DNA of 64,000 nt, from assembly GCF_024758505.1 (NCBI RefSeq), contig NZ_CP077970.1, forward strand, positions 5,332,001-5,396,000, written 5' to 3'. The DNA is from Bradyrhizobium arachidis. GTDB lineage: Bacteria > Pseudomonadota > Alphaproteobacteria > Rhizobiales > Xanthobacteraceae. Below, piece by piece: positions 10,550-17,838 of this stretch. Position numbers and translations under genes: made by a program. Below the pieces are notes generated by a model that worked only from the letters and a program-made list of their open reading frames with translations, was not told the origin of the DNA and did not search any database. Every line of letters begins with the position of its first letter. The stretch's first letter is position 1.

Positions 10550-11854
10550 ATGGACGCCAAACCAAGCACAAAAACCGCGACGCTGACGGTCGGAAACAAG
10601 AACTACGACCTCCCGATCCTCAGCGGCAGCATCGGCCCCGACGTCGTCGACATCGGCAAGCTGTACGGCCAGTCCGGCCTGTTCACCTACGATCCCGGCT
10701 TCACCTCGACCGCGAGCTGCCAGTCCAAGATCACCTATATCGACGGTGACGCGGGCGTGCTGGAATACCGCGGCTACCCGATCGAGCAGCTCGCCGAGCA
10801 CGGCGACTTCCTGGAGACCTGCTATCTCCTGCTCTATGGGGATCTCCCGACCGCTGCCCAGAAGAAGGATTTTGACTACCGCGTGACCCATCACACGATG
10901 GTGCACGAGCAGATGGCCCGCTTCTTCCAGGGCTTCCGCCGCGACGCCCACCCGATGGCGATCATGGTCGCGGCCGTCGGTGCGCTCGCCGCGTTCTATC
11001 ACGACTCCACCGACATCAACGATCCGAAGCAGCGCATGATCGCCTCCATGCGCATGATCGCCAAGATCCCGACGCTGGCCGCGATGGCCTTCAAATACAC
11101 CGTCGGCCAGCCCTTCGTGTATCCGAAGAACTCGCTGAAGTTTGCCGAGAACTTCCTCAACATGTGCTTCGCAGTGCCCTGCGAAGACTACAAGATCAAT
11201 CCGGTTCTCGCCGAAGCGCTGGAGAAGATCTTCATCCTGCATGCCGACCACGAGCAGAACGCCTCGACCTCGACGGTGCGCATCGCCGGCTCGTCCGGCG
11301 CCAACCCGTTCGCCTGCATCGCGGCCGGCATTGCCTGCCTCTGGGGCCCGGCCCATGGCGGCGCCAACGAAGCCGCGCTCGCCATGCTCGCCGACATCGG
11401 CACGGTCGACAAGATTCCGGAGTTCATCACGAAGGTGAAGGACAAGAGCAGCGAAGTCCGCCTGATGGGCTTCGGTCATCGCGTCTACAAGAACTACGAT
11501 CCGCGCGCCAAGATCATGCAGAAGATGTGTCACGCCGTGCTCAAGGAGACCGGTCATGGCGACGATCCGATGCTCAAGGTCGCGCTCGAGCTCGAGAAGA
11601 TCGCGCTCAGCGATCAGTACTTCATCGACCGCAAGCTCTACCCGAACGTCGATTTCTATTCGGGCATCACGCTGAAGGCGATGGGCTTCCCGGTCTCGAT
11701 GTTCACCGTGCTGTTCGCGGTCGCCCGCACCGTCGGCTGGATCAGCCAGTGGAGCGAGATGATCGAGGATCCGCACCAGAAGATCGGCCGTCCGCGCCAG
11801 CTCTACACCGGCGTCCCCCGCCGCGACTACGTGGCGATCGGCAACCGGAAGTAA
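10550..11854 (+). CDS. gltA: citrate synthase (type II, hexameric)
   Basis: Condenses oxaloacetate and acetyl-CoA to citrate, the first TCA-cycle step. 434 aa. The catalytic histidines lie in [20 protein letters not shown] and [15 protein letters not shown], and the catalytic aspartate in [14 protein letters not shown]. The start ATG 10550 ([15 protein letters not shown]) has GGGGA 7 bases upstream and matches known N-termini; the open frame from 10496 is untranslated leader. A rho-independent terminator follows at 11880. Confidence 0.97.
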   Translation: MDAKPSTKTATLTVGNKNYDLPILSGSIGPDVVDIGKLYGQSGLFTYDPGFTSTASCQSKITYIDGDAGVLEYRGYPIEQLAEHGDFLETCYLLLYGDLPTAAQKKDFDYRVTHHTMVHEQMARFFQGFRRDAHPMAIMVAAVGALAAFYHDSTDINDPKQRMIASMRMIAKIPTLAAMAFKYTVGQPFVYPKNSLKFAENFLNMCFAVPCEDYKINPVLAEALEKIFILHADHEQNASTSTVRIAGSSGANPFACIAAGIACLWGPAHGGANEAALAMLADIGTVDKIPEFITKVKDKSSEVRLMGFGHRVYKNYDPRAKIMQKMCHAVLKETGHGDDPMLKVALELEKIALSDQYFIDRKLYPNVDFYSGITLKAMGFPVSMFTVLFAVARTVGWISQWSEMIEDPHQKIGRPRQLYTGVPRRDYVAIGNRK

Positions 11855-11879
11855 GTTTTAGCGATCACGGCTTTCGAAG

Positions 11880-11907
11880 CGGCGCCATCTCACGATGGCG
11901 CCGTTTT
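11880..11907 (+). terminator. rho-independent terminator of gltA
   Basis: GGCGCCAT (11881-11888) pairs with ATGGCGCC (11895-11902) around a 6-base loop, extended by C11880-G11903, and is followed by TTTT and a T-rich stretch. It lies 26 bases after the gltA stop. Confidence 0.85.
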
Positions 11908-11944
11908 CGTTTGCGGAGATATCGTGGGCAAAGGCGTGAAGCGC

Positions 11945-12004
11945 CGTGCCCACCATCTTTCTTGATTGCAGCAAAAGAGGTGGGCACGCTTCGCTCTGCC
12001 CACC
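11945..12004. repeat. GTGCCCACC/GGTGGGCAC dispersed repeat
   Basis: CGTGCCCACC (11945-11954), GGTGGGCACG (11979-11988) and TGCCCACC (11997-12004) make two alternative hairpins that share the middle arm. The second one has a GCTTCGCTC-type loop. Such elements are frequent between genes in Bradyrhizobium. The rest of 11908-12153 shows no gene. Confidence 0.65.
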
Positions 12005-12153
12005 TTACGAGCTCGCTGATATCCTCAAGCTCGAGCCGGTTTCACCGGGGCGCATTCGTCTACCGATTTGTCTAACGAAGACTTAGCACTTGTCCGATTA
12101 CATCCGGGGAGACCACAACCTGAGGTTAACGGACGGCTACCGACTTGACCGTT

Positions 12154-12840
12154 ATGACTCGCTTTCGATGGAAGTCCTGGCTCGCATGGCTCGCCACGAG
12201 CTTGCTGATAATTCCCTATGTGTGGGCCGGGTCCCTCGCGAGCAGGACCTACATGTTCGCCATCAAGCTTGAGCCCGGCACTTCGACGGAGTTCGATATC
12301 TACCGGTTTATCGAGGGCCCGTTGTCGATGGAGTTGCAATTCCGCGACGGGGGCGACCACACAGGCAGGCCGGAACTGGGCGACTATACGACCCGAGCAG
12401 ACTTGCGCGAGCCGGGGATTTCGAAGTTCCCCAATCCAGGGAGCGCGATCCGCATCGTCGCATCCGTGCCAGACGCCGCGCCGGTAACTTACGAAGCAAT
12501 GCCGAAGAGCGGGCATGGCCCCTCGTTTTTCACGCGGAACCTTACGCCCAATCTCTCGATCTCGCCGGGGCGCTACAAGTGGCCGCCGGAGAGGAACGAA
12601 CTGCTACTCCATCAGGGCACGAACGTTGTCCGCATAAAGGTCGTCGCAGTCGAACGGCCCCTCGTGGGGGAAGAAGTCGAGCTGTGGGTTAAGCCTTCGC
12701 TTGGCTTCAAGGCAGGTGCCCCGAGCCTATCATGGCTCTGGCCATCGCTCCTGTGGCCCATCCTCCTCGTCTTCCAATTCTGGTGGGCCTGCGCGCTTTG
12801 GGCGACAGGCAAGACACGTCGCGACACCCAATCGCAATAG
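12154..12840 (+). CDS. hypothetical membrane-anchored protein, 228 aa
   Basis: I do not recognise the family. There is an N-terminal hydrophobic segment (SWLAWLATSLLIIPYVWAG, residues about 8-26), a roughly 150-residue extracytoplasmic part rich in beta-type sequence, and a C-terminal membrane helix (LWPSLLWPILLVFQFWWACA) followed by a short basic tail. This suggests a bitopic inner-membrane protein with a periplasmic domain. No clear Shine-Dalgarno is seen before ATG 12154; TTG 12145 is also open. It is convergent with lpxB, 47 bases apart. It sits as an extra gene between two conserved blocks, gltA and lpxB. Confidence 0.6.
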   Translation: MTRFRWKSWLAWLATSLLIIPYVWAGSLASRTYMFAIKLEPGTSTEFDIYRFIEGPLSMELQFRDGGDHTGRPELGDYTTRADLREPGISKFPNPGSAIRIVASVPDAAPVTYEAMPKSGHGPSFFTRNLTPNLSISPGRYKWPPERNELLLHQGTNVVRIKVVAVERPLVGEEVELWVKPSLGFKAGAPSLSWLWPSLLWPILLVFQFWWACALWATGKTRRDTQSQ

Positions 12841-12887
12841 CGCTGCAACCATTCCGTGACGCTCGCGAAGATTCCTGAAGCGAACGC

Positions 12888-14069
12888 CTAACGGCGCTGC
12901 CCCTTGCGCATGGTCGCGAGCACGATGTCGGCGGCGCGCACGCTGGGCGACTGGTTGCCGGTCGACATGATCGTGTCGAGCTGCGCAAAGGCCTCGACCT
13001 GCCGGCGGCGCATGTCCGTATCCGTCAGCACGCCGGAAAGTGCCTGCGACAGCTTCTCGGGCGTGCAATCTTCCTGCAAGTACTCCGGGATTACCTCCGT
13101 GCCGATCACGAGATTGGCGAGGATCACCGACGACACCTGGATCGCGCGCCGCAGGATGAAGGCTTCCATCGCACCGACGCGGTAGGCCGTCACCATCGGG
13201 ACACCCGCCAGTGCGAGCTCCAGCGTCACCGTGCCACTCTTTGCGAGTGCGGCGCGCGCGATGCGGAACGCTGCGCGTTTTTCGGTCTCACCGACCGCGA
13301 TCTTTGGCGTCACCGGCCAGGCGGCGACGCCCTCGCGTACTGTTTTTTCCAGATGCGGCATGGTCGGCAGGATCAGTTCGAAGTCGCGTCCGCCGGCCTT
13401 GAGCTGGCCGAGCGTCGCACCGAAGACGCCGAGGTGGTGGCGGATCTCGCTGCGCCGGCTGCCCGGCAGCACCAGCAGCACCGGCGGCGCGGCATCGCGG
13501 CGCGCCTGTTCGTCCGCATTCGGCCGCAGCGACGACAATTGCTCGATCAGGGGATGGCCGACATAGCTGCACGGCGGGCCGCGCAGCTTGCGATATTCCT
13601 CGGGCTCGAACGGCAGCAGCGCCAGCACGTGGTCGACATAGCCGAGCATGGCGCGTGCCCGGCCCGGCCGCCAGGCCCAGACCGACGGCGAAACATAGTC
13701 GACGATCGGGATCGCCGCGTTGTGGGCGCGCACGCGGCGGGCGACGCGGTGGGTGAAGTCGGGACTGTCGATGATGACGAGCATGTCCGGCGCGGCCTCG
13801 ATGACCGCGTCGGAGGTCGTGCGGATCAGCCGCAATATCTTCGGCAATTGCTGCACGACGGCGGCAAAGCCGACGATCGACAGCTCCTCGATCGGGAACA
13901 GCGAGACCAGCCCTTCCCGCGCCATCATGTGGCCGCCGACGCCTTCGAAGGCGACGGCGTCGCCGAGCCGCTGGCGCAGCACCTTCATCAGCGCCGCGCC
14001 CAGCCGATCGCCGGACTCCTCGGTCGCGATCAGGAAGATCTTCTTCTCTGGGCCCCTCACCTGCATCAC
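12888..14069 (-). CDS. lpxB: lipid-A-disaccharide synthase
   Basis: Glycosyltransferase family 19 enzyme (about 393 aa) that joins UDP-2,3-diacylglucosamine and lipid X to the lipid A disaccharide at the inner face of the inner membrane. It has the N-terminal FLIATEESGDRLGAALM, the GVGGHMMAREGL loop, the LLVLPGSRRSEI nucleotide-sugar signature and ALAKSGTVTLELALAGVPMV. The start is GTG 14069 or ATG 14066; the stop of lpxI overlaps both (GTGATG), indicating translational coupling. It is the last gene of the lpxD-fabZ-lpxA-lpxI-lpxB series and ends convergent with the hypothetical membrane gene. Confidence 0.96.
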   Translation of the reverse strand: MMQVRGPEKKIFLIATEESGDRLGAALMKVLRQRLGDAVAFEGVGGHMMAREGLVSLFPIEELSIVGFAAVVQQLPKILRLIRTTSDAVIEAAPDMLVIIDSPDFTHRVARRVRAHNAAIPIVDYVSPSVWAWRPGRARAMLGYVDHVLALLPFEPEEYRKLRGPPCSYVGHPLIEQLSSLRPNADEQARRDAAPPVLLVLPGSRRSEIRHHLGVFGATLGQLKAGGRDFELILPTMPHLEKTVREGVAAWPVTPKIAVGETEKRAAFRIARAALAKSGTVTLELALAGVPMVTAYRVGAMEAFILRRAIQVSSVILANLVIGTEVIPEYLQEDCTPEKLSQALSGVLTDTDMRRRQVEAFAQLDTIMSTGNQSPSVRAADIVLATMRKGQRR

Positions 14070-14935
14070 GCGGGTACACCGATGACGAAGAGATAGCGCG
14101 CATCGGCCGCTTCGATCATCGCTTGCGGCTCGGCGGCGAGCGTGTTGCCGGCCATCACGGCGATTCCGGCAAGACCTGCAGCCGCCACGCCTTCGACGGT
14201 GCGCGGGCCGATGGTCGGCAGGTCAAAGCGCAGATCCTGGCTGCTCTTGGGCATCTTCACCAGCACGCCGCGCCCCTTGGCCGCGCGGATCCGGCCGTCC
14301 TCACGCAGCCGCGCCACGCGCGCGAGCAGCGCGTCGGTGCCCTCGATATCCTCGACCGCGACCACGTGTCCGTCGATCACGACGGCGGCCTGGCCGATAT
14401 CGAAGGGGCCAAGCGCGGTCAGCACCTTGCGGCCGCGTTCGATGTCATCCGCGGCAGTACCGCTCGGCGCCGCGCGCGTGACGCAGCCTTCCGGCATCAG
14501 CAGATCGGGCGCGACGTCCTTGATTCCGACCATGCGAAAGCCGTCCTGCTCGAGCATGCGTCCGACGCCGGAGAGCAGATGATCGTCGCCGCCGCGAAAG
14601 GCGCGGATCACATTCCCGAGCAGACGGAGCGTCTTGAAGTCGAGGCGCACTTCCGACAGCGACGGCCGCACCAGCGTGCCGATGAAGACGAGGTCGCGGC
14701 AGCCCTCCTCGCGAAACAGCCGCATCGCGCGGCCGAGCTGGCCGACCGAAATCCAGCGATGGCGGAATTTCTCCACCCGTGCCGCATCGCAGGCGCCGCG
14801 CAGCGGAAACAGCACCGGCTCGATGCCTTGCGCTGCGAGCGAGTCGGCGACCGCGAACGGCATGGCACCGCCGCCGGCAATGATGCCGACCGGCGACGAT
14901 ATCCCTGATGCCGCTGCGCTCATGGTTGCGGCCAT
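14066..14935 (-). CDS. lpxI: UDP-2,3-diacylglucosamine pyrophosphatase LpxI (DUF1009)
   Basis: Hydrolyses UDP-2,3-diacylglucosamine to lipid X and UMP; alphaproteobacteria use LpxI instead of LpxH. The 289-aa protein begins MAATMSAAASGISSPVGIIA and then GGGAMPFAVADSL, the typical LpxI start. The C-terminal half carries the active-site region GRKVLTALGPFDIGQAAVVI and DLPTIGPRTVEG. ATG 14935 is preferred (AGGTGATC lies about 8 bases upstream); ATG 14923 is an alternative. It starts within 10 bases of the lpxA stop and overlaps lpxB by 4 bases, so the three genes are coupled. Confidence 0.93.
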   Translation of the reverse strand: MAATMSAAASGISSPVGIIAGGGAMPFAVADSLAAQGIEPVLFPLRGACDAARVEKFRHRWISVGQLGRAMRLFREEGCRDLVFIGTLVRPSLSEVRLDFKTLRLLGNVIRAFRGGDDHLLSGVGRMLEQDGFRMVGIKDVAPDLLMPEGCVTRAAPSGTAADDIERGRKVLTALGPFDIGQAAVVIDGHVVAVEDIEGTDALLARVARLREDGRIRAAKGRGVLVKMPKSSQDLRFDLPTIGPRTVEGVAAAGLAGIAVMAGNTLAAEPQAMIEAADARYLFVIGVPA

Positions 14936-14942
14936 CCCGTGA

Positions 14943-15734
14943 TCACCTGGCGATGGCGGGAAGACAGAGCGGGCGCTTGCCCTTGCCGATAAAGCCGAGG
15001 ATTTCGGCGATCGCCGGATCTTCACCGGCGAGCGTCTGCACCGCTTCGAGCCGCTCGGCGAACGTGCCGGACCCGTGGAAGAGTTTTTGGTAGAACGCGC
15101 GCACGGTAGCAAGCCGCTGCTTGGTGAACTTGCGCCGCTTCATGCCGATGAGATTGAGGCTCTCCAGCACCGCATACTGGCCGTTGACGAGCCCATACGG
15201 GATGACGTCGTCGCGTACGCCGCAGACCCCGCCGACCATCACATACGGGCCGATGCGCGTGAATTGATGCACAGCGGACAGGCCGCCGATGTAGACGGCG
15301 TCGCCGATCTCGCAGTGGCCGCCGAGCGTCGCCGAGGTCGCGAAGATCACGTTGTTGCCGACCATGCAGTCATGGCCGACATGGCTGTTGTTCATGAAGT
15401 AGCCACCGTCGCCGACGCGTGTCAGGCCGCCACCCTTGACGGTGCCGACATTCATCGTCGCGCCTTCGCGGATGATGCAGCCGGAGCCGATCTCGAGCCT
15501 GGTGGGCTCGCCCTTGTAGCTGAGGTCCTGCGGCGCACCGCCGAGCACGGCGAACGGCGAGATCACGCAATCGTTGCCGATCGTCGTGTGGCCGATCACG
15601 CTGACATGCCCGATCAGCTTGCAGTTCTTGCCGATCACGGCATGGGGGCCAATGATGCAAAAGGGCCCGATCTCGGTGCCCTCGCCGATCACGGCGCCGT
15701 CTGCCACCCGCGCGGCGGGGTCAATCTTGCTCAT
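14943..15734 (-). CDS. lpxA: UDP-N-acetylglucosamine acyltransferase
   Basis: First committed step of lipid A synthesis: O-acylation of UDP-GlcNAc at position 3. The 263-aa left-handed beta-helix is built of hexapeptide repeats (GEGTEIGPFCIIGPHAVIG and so on). The catalytic histidine lies in MNNSHVGHDCMVGNNVIFA. The C-terminal helical domain LNLIGMKRRKFTKQRL is complete. The start ATG 15734 is preceded in frame by TTG 15737. The gene is separated from fabZ by a KTSC gene on the other strand, so the lpxA-lpxI-lpxB part probably has its own promoter in 15735-15888. Confidence 0.96.
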   Translation of the reverse strand: MSKIDPAARVADGAVIGEGTEIGPFCIIGPHAVIGKNCKLIGHVSVIGHTTIGNDCVISPFAVLGGAPQDLSYKGEPTRLEIGSGCIIREGATMNVGTVKGGGLTRVGDGGYFMNNSHVGHDCMVGNNVIFATSATLGGHCEIGDAVYIGGLSAVHQFTRIGPYVMVGGVCGVRDDVIPYGLVNGQYAVLESLNLIGMKRRKFTKQRLATVRAFYQKLFHGSGTFAERLEAVQTLAGEDPAIAEILGFIGKGKRPLCLPAIAR

Positions 15735-15888
15735 CAAGAAAATCTGATTGTGCGTTGAAGTAGTTTGGTTTTCCGGTGGTTAGCGCGTCTTTGCCCGATC
15801 TGTCCAGTGACGTATCATCTCGGCTTGTTTCAGTGCTGCAAGCCATGCCGCCGCTACATTAACGACTTCATGTGGAGCTTTAAGAGTC

Positions 15889-16224
15889 GTGGTCAGGACC
15901 ATCGCCCTCCTGCTCTCGCAGCTTCTCACCGCGCCGATCGTGTCGGAGACCGTGGATATCACGGGACGTGGCGAGGTCGATCTCGCAAGCTTCGAATGCC
16001 GCGACATCAATCGCAGCACCGTGCTCCAGCGCGTCTGTTACGACCGCGAGCAGCACGACCTGATCGTCGCGATCGATGGCGCCTATGACCGATATTGCGG
16101 CGTGCCGGCGCGCACGGTCGACGGCCTGATGGGCGCGCCGTCCATGGGGCAGTTCTTCAACCAGAATATCAGGCGGCAGATATCGGGCGATCGCTACGAT
16201 TGCCCGGTCCCGCGACGGACCTAG
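15889..16224 (+). CDS. secreted KTSC-domain protein, 111 aa
   Basis: A short signal-peptide-like start (MVRTIALLLSQLLTAPIVSE) is followed by a KTSC-type domain: STVLQRVCYDREQHDLIVAI, then AYDRYCGVPARTVDGLMGAP and SMGQFFNQNIRR. This matches the KTSC pattern of a strand pair, Y-x-GVP and SxGxxFNxxIR. The family's function is unknown; some members are linked to RNA or lysyl-tRNA synthetase. GTG 15889 is the start, with GGAG about 12 bases upstream. Four cysteines (C37, C49, C69 and C104 approximately) are compatible with disulfides outside the cytoplasm. It lies antisense between fabZ and lpxA, interrupting the lipid A series. Confidence 0.8.
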   Translation: MVRTIALLLSQLLTAPIVSETVDITGRGEVDLASFECRDINRSTVLQRVCYDREQHDLIVAIDGAYDRYCGVPARTVDGLMGAPSMGQFFNQNIRRQISGDRYDCPVPRRT

Positions 16225-16236
16225 CAAGAGCAGCCG

Positions 16237-16698
16237 TCAATCCGTCAGCATGGCGCCGACATCGGCTTCTGCGACGACCGTGCCGTTGACCTTGGCGTCG
16301 CCGTGAAACCACCACATGGCCTTGCGGCGCCCGATCGAACGCATGTGATATTCGATGGTGTCGCCGGGCAGGACGGGCTTGCGGAACTTGCACTTGTCGA
16401 TGGTGAGAAAATACACCGCCCGCGGCTTCTCGGTACCCTCGACCGAGGTGATGCCGATCACGCCCGCGGTCTGCGCCATCGCCTCGATCATCATCACGCC
16501 GGGATACACCGGACGCTCCGGAAAATGTCCCTGGAAGGCCGGCTCGTTGAACGTGACGTTCTTGATGCCGATGCCGCTGTAATCGGTGCGGATGTTGATC
16601 ACCCGATCGATCAGCAGCATCGGAAAGCGATGCGGAAGTGTCCGCAGGATCTGGTTGATGTCGATGAGCTCGAACCTGACCGGTGCCTCCTCCATCAC
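16237..16698 (-). CDS. fabZ: 3-hydroxyacyl-ACP dehydratase FabZ
   Basis: Dehydrates 3-hydroxyacyl-ACP in type II fatty acid synthesis. A hot-dog fold protein of 153 aa. The active-site His is in [20 protein letters not shown] and the Glu of that same helix follows it. The [13 protein letters not shown] start is conserved. The start is GTG 16698 or ATG 16695, overlapping the lpxD stop in the same GTGATG arrangement as lpxI-lpxB. FabZ and LpxA/LpxD compete for 3-hydroxyacyl-ACP, which explains the conserved linkage. Confidence 0.96.
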   Translation of the reverse strand: MMEEAPVRFELIDINQILRTLPHRFPMLLIDRVINIRTDYSGIGIKNVTFNEPAFQGHFPERPVYPGVMMIEAMAQTAGVIGITSVEGTEKPRAVYFLTIDKCKFRKPVLPGDTIEYHMRSIGRRKAMWWFHGDAKVNGTVVAEADVGAMLTD

Positions 16699-17762
16699 TC
16701 CCGTCCCTCTTCCTTCGGATCAGCCTTGCTATCGCGCGCCAGACGCTCCACCGCCAAAATCTCCTTGAACCACTGCCGGGTCGGCTTGGCAAAGAAGCCG
16801 CCCCAGCGTCCACCCGCAGGAATGTCGTCCTTGACGCCGCTCATCGCGGTCACCTGGGCGCCATCGCCGATCTTGAGGTGGTTGTTGATACCCACCTTCG
16901 CCCCCAGCGCCACGTTGTCGCCGATCGTCAGGCTGCCCGCGAGCCCGATCTGGGCCGCCAGCAGGCAGTGCCGGCCGATCGTCACATTGTGGCCGATCTG
17001 GACCTGATTGTCGATTTTGGTGCCCTCGCCGATCACGGTGTCGCGCAGGGAGCCACGATCGATGGTCGTGCCGGCGCCGACCTCGACGTCGTTCTGGATC
17101 AGCACCCGTCCGGTCTGGGGCACCTTCAGATGACCCTCCGGGCCAAAGAAGATGAAGCCATAGCCGTCCTGGCCGATCGAGCAGCCGGGATGGATCAGCA
17201 CGTTGTTGCCGATCAGGGCGCACTGGATTGCCGTCCGGGCGCCGACGTTGCAGTCGCGGCCGATCTTGACGCCCGGCCCGATGACCGCGCCTGCGCCGAT
17301 CACCGTGCCGCTGCCGATCTCGACCTCGGGGCCGATCACGGCCAGGGGATCGACGATGACGTCATCCTCCAGCCGCGCCGTCGGGTCGATGATCGCCGAC
17401 GGGGCGATGGCGTCGTTGCCGATCCAGGATTGCGGCCGGAGCGCATCGCCATGCCATTCCCGGGCAATCCTGACGAAGGCGCGGAACGGCTGCGCCGCGC
17501 GCAGGACCGCGACATGCGCGGGCACCTGCGCAACGAAGCGCTGGCTCACCAGGCAGGCCCCTGCCTTGGTCGCCTTGAGCTGATCGGCGTATTTGAGGTT
17601 GTCGAAGAACGTCAGATGCATCGGGCCGGCTTCGTCGAGCGAAGCCAGGCCCGTGATGACGTGGCCGGCCCGCGAAGGGTCGACCAATTCCGCCTTCGTC
17701 AGCGTGGCGATCTCAGCCAGCGCTGACGCAGGCGGCTTCCTGAAGAAAGTCGGCTGCGCCAT
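16695..17762 (-). CDS. lpxD: UDP-3-O-acylglucosamine N-acyltransferase
   Basis: Third step of lipid A synthesis: N-acylation of UDP-3-O-acyl-glucosamine with 3-hydroxyacyl-ACP. 355 aa. The N-terminal uridine-binding domain (residues 1 to about 100) includes [20 protein letters not shown]. It is followed by about ten hexapeptide-repeat coils, with the catalytic His in [20 protein letters not shown]. The C-terminal helix [20 protein letters not shown] binds ACP in homologues. It lies 76 bases after bamA with a small palindrome in between. Confidence 0.96.
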   Translation of the reverse strand: MAQPTFFRKPPASALAEIATLTKAELVDPSRAGHVITGLASLDEAGPMHLTFFDNLKYADQLKATKAGACLVSQRFVAQVPAHVAVLRAAQPFRAFVRIAREWHGDALRPQSWIGNDAIAPSAIIDPTARLEDDVIVDPLAVIGPEVEIGSGTVIGAGAVIGPGVKIGRDCNVGARTAIQCALIGNNVLIHPGCSIGQDGYGFIFFGPEGHLKVPQTGRVLIQNDVEVGAGTTIDRGSLRDTVIGEGTKIDNQVQIGHNVTIGRHCLLAAQIGLAGSLTIGDNVALGAKVGINNHLKIGDGAQVTAMSGVKDDIPAGGRWGGFFAKPTRQWFKEILAVERLARDSKADPKEEGRE

Positions 17763-17784
17763 TCCACCCCGTCGCGGTCCGGCC

Positions 17785-17813
17785 AGAGCATGGTGCCAAC
17801 CGCATCATGCTCT
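17785..17813. repeat. short AGAGCATG/CATGCTCT palindrome
   Basis: AGAGCATG (17785-17792) pairs with CATGCTCT (17806-17813). It looks like a reduced version of the GAGCATGATC repeat at 6631 and sits in the bamA-lpxD gap, where it could act as a partial terminator or mRNA-processing hairpin. Confidence 0.55.
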
Positions 17814-17838
17814 TATCTCATCAGGCTCAGTGAGCCAA

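Noticed and set aside
10499..11776. 425-codon minus-strand frame
   Set aside because: It is antisense to gltA, which has all catalytic motifs.
12025..12516. 163-codon minus-strand frame
   Set aside because: It overlaps the plus-strand membrane protein gene, which has a signal-type helix and a C-terminal helix; the minus frame has no such pattern.
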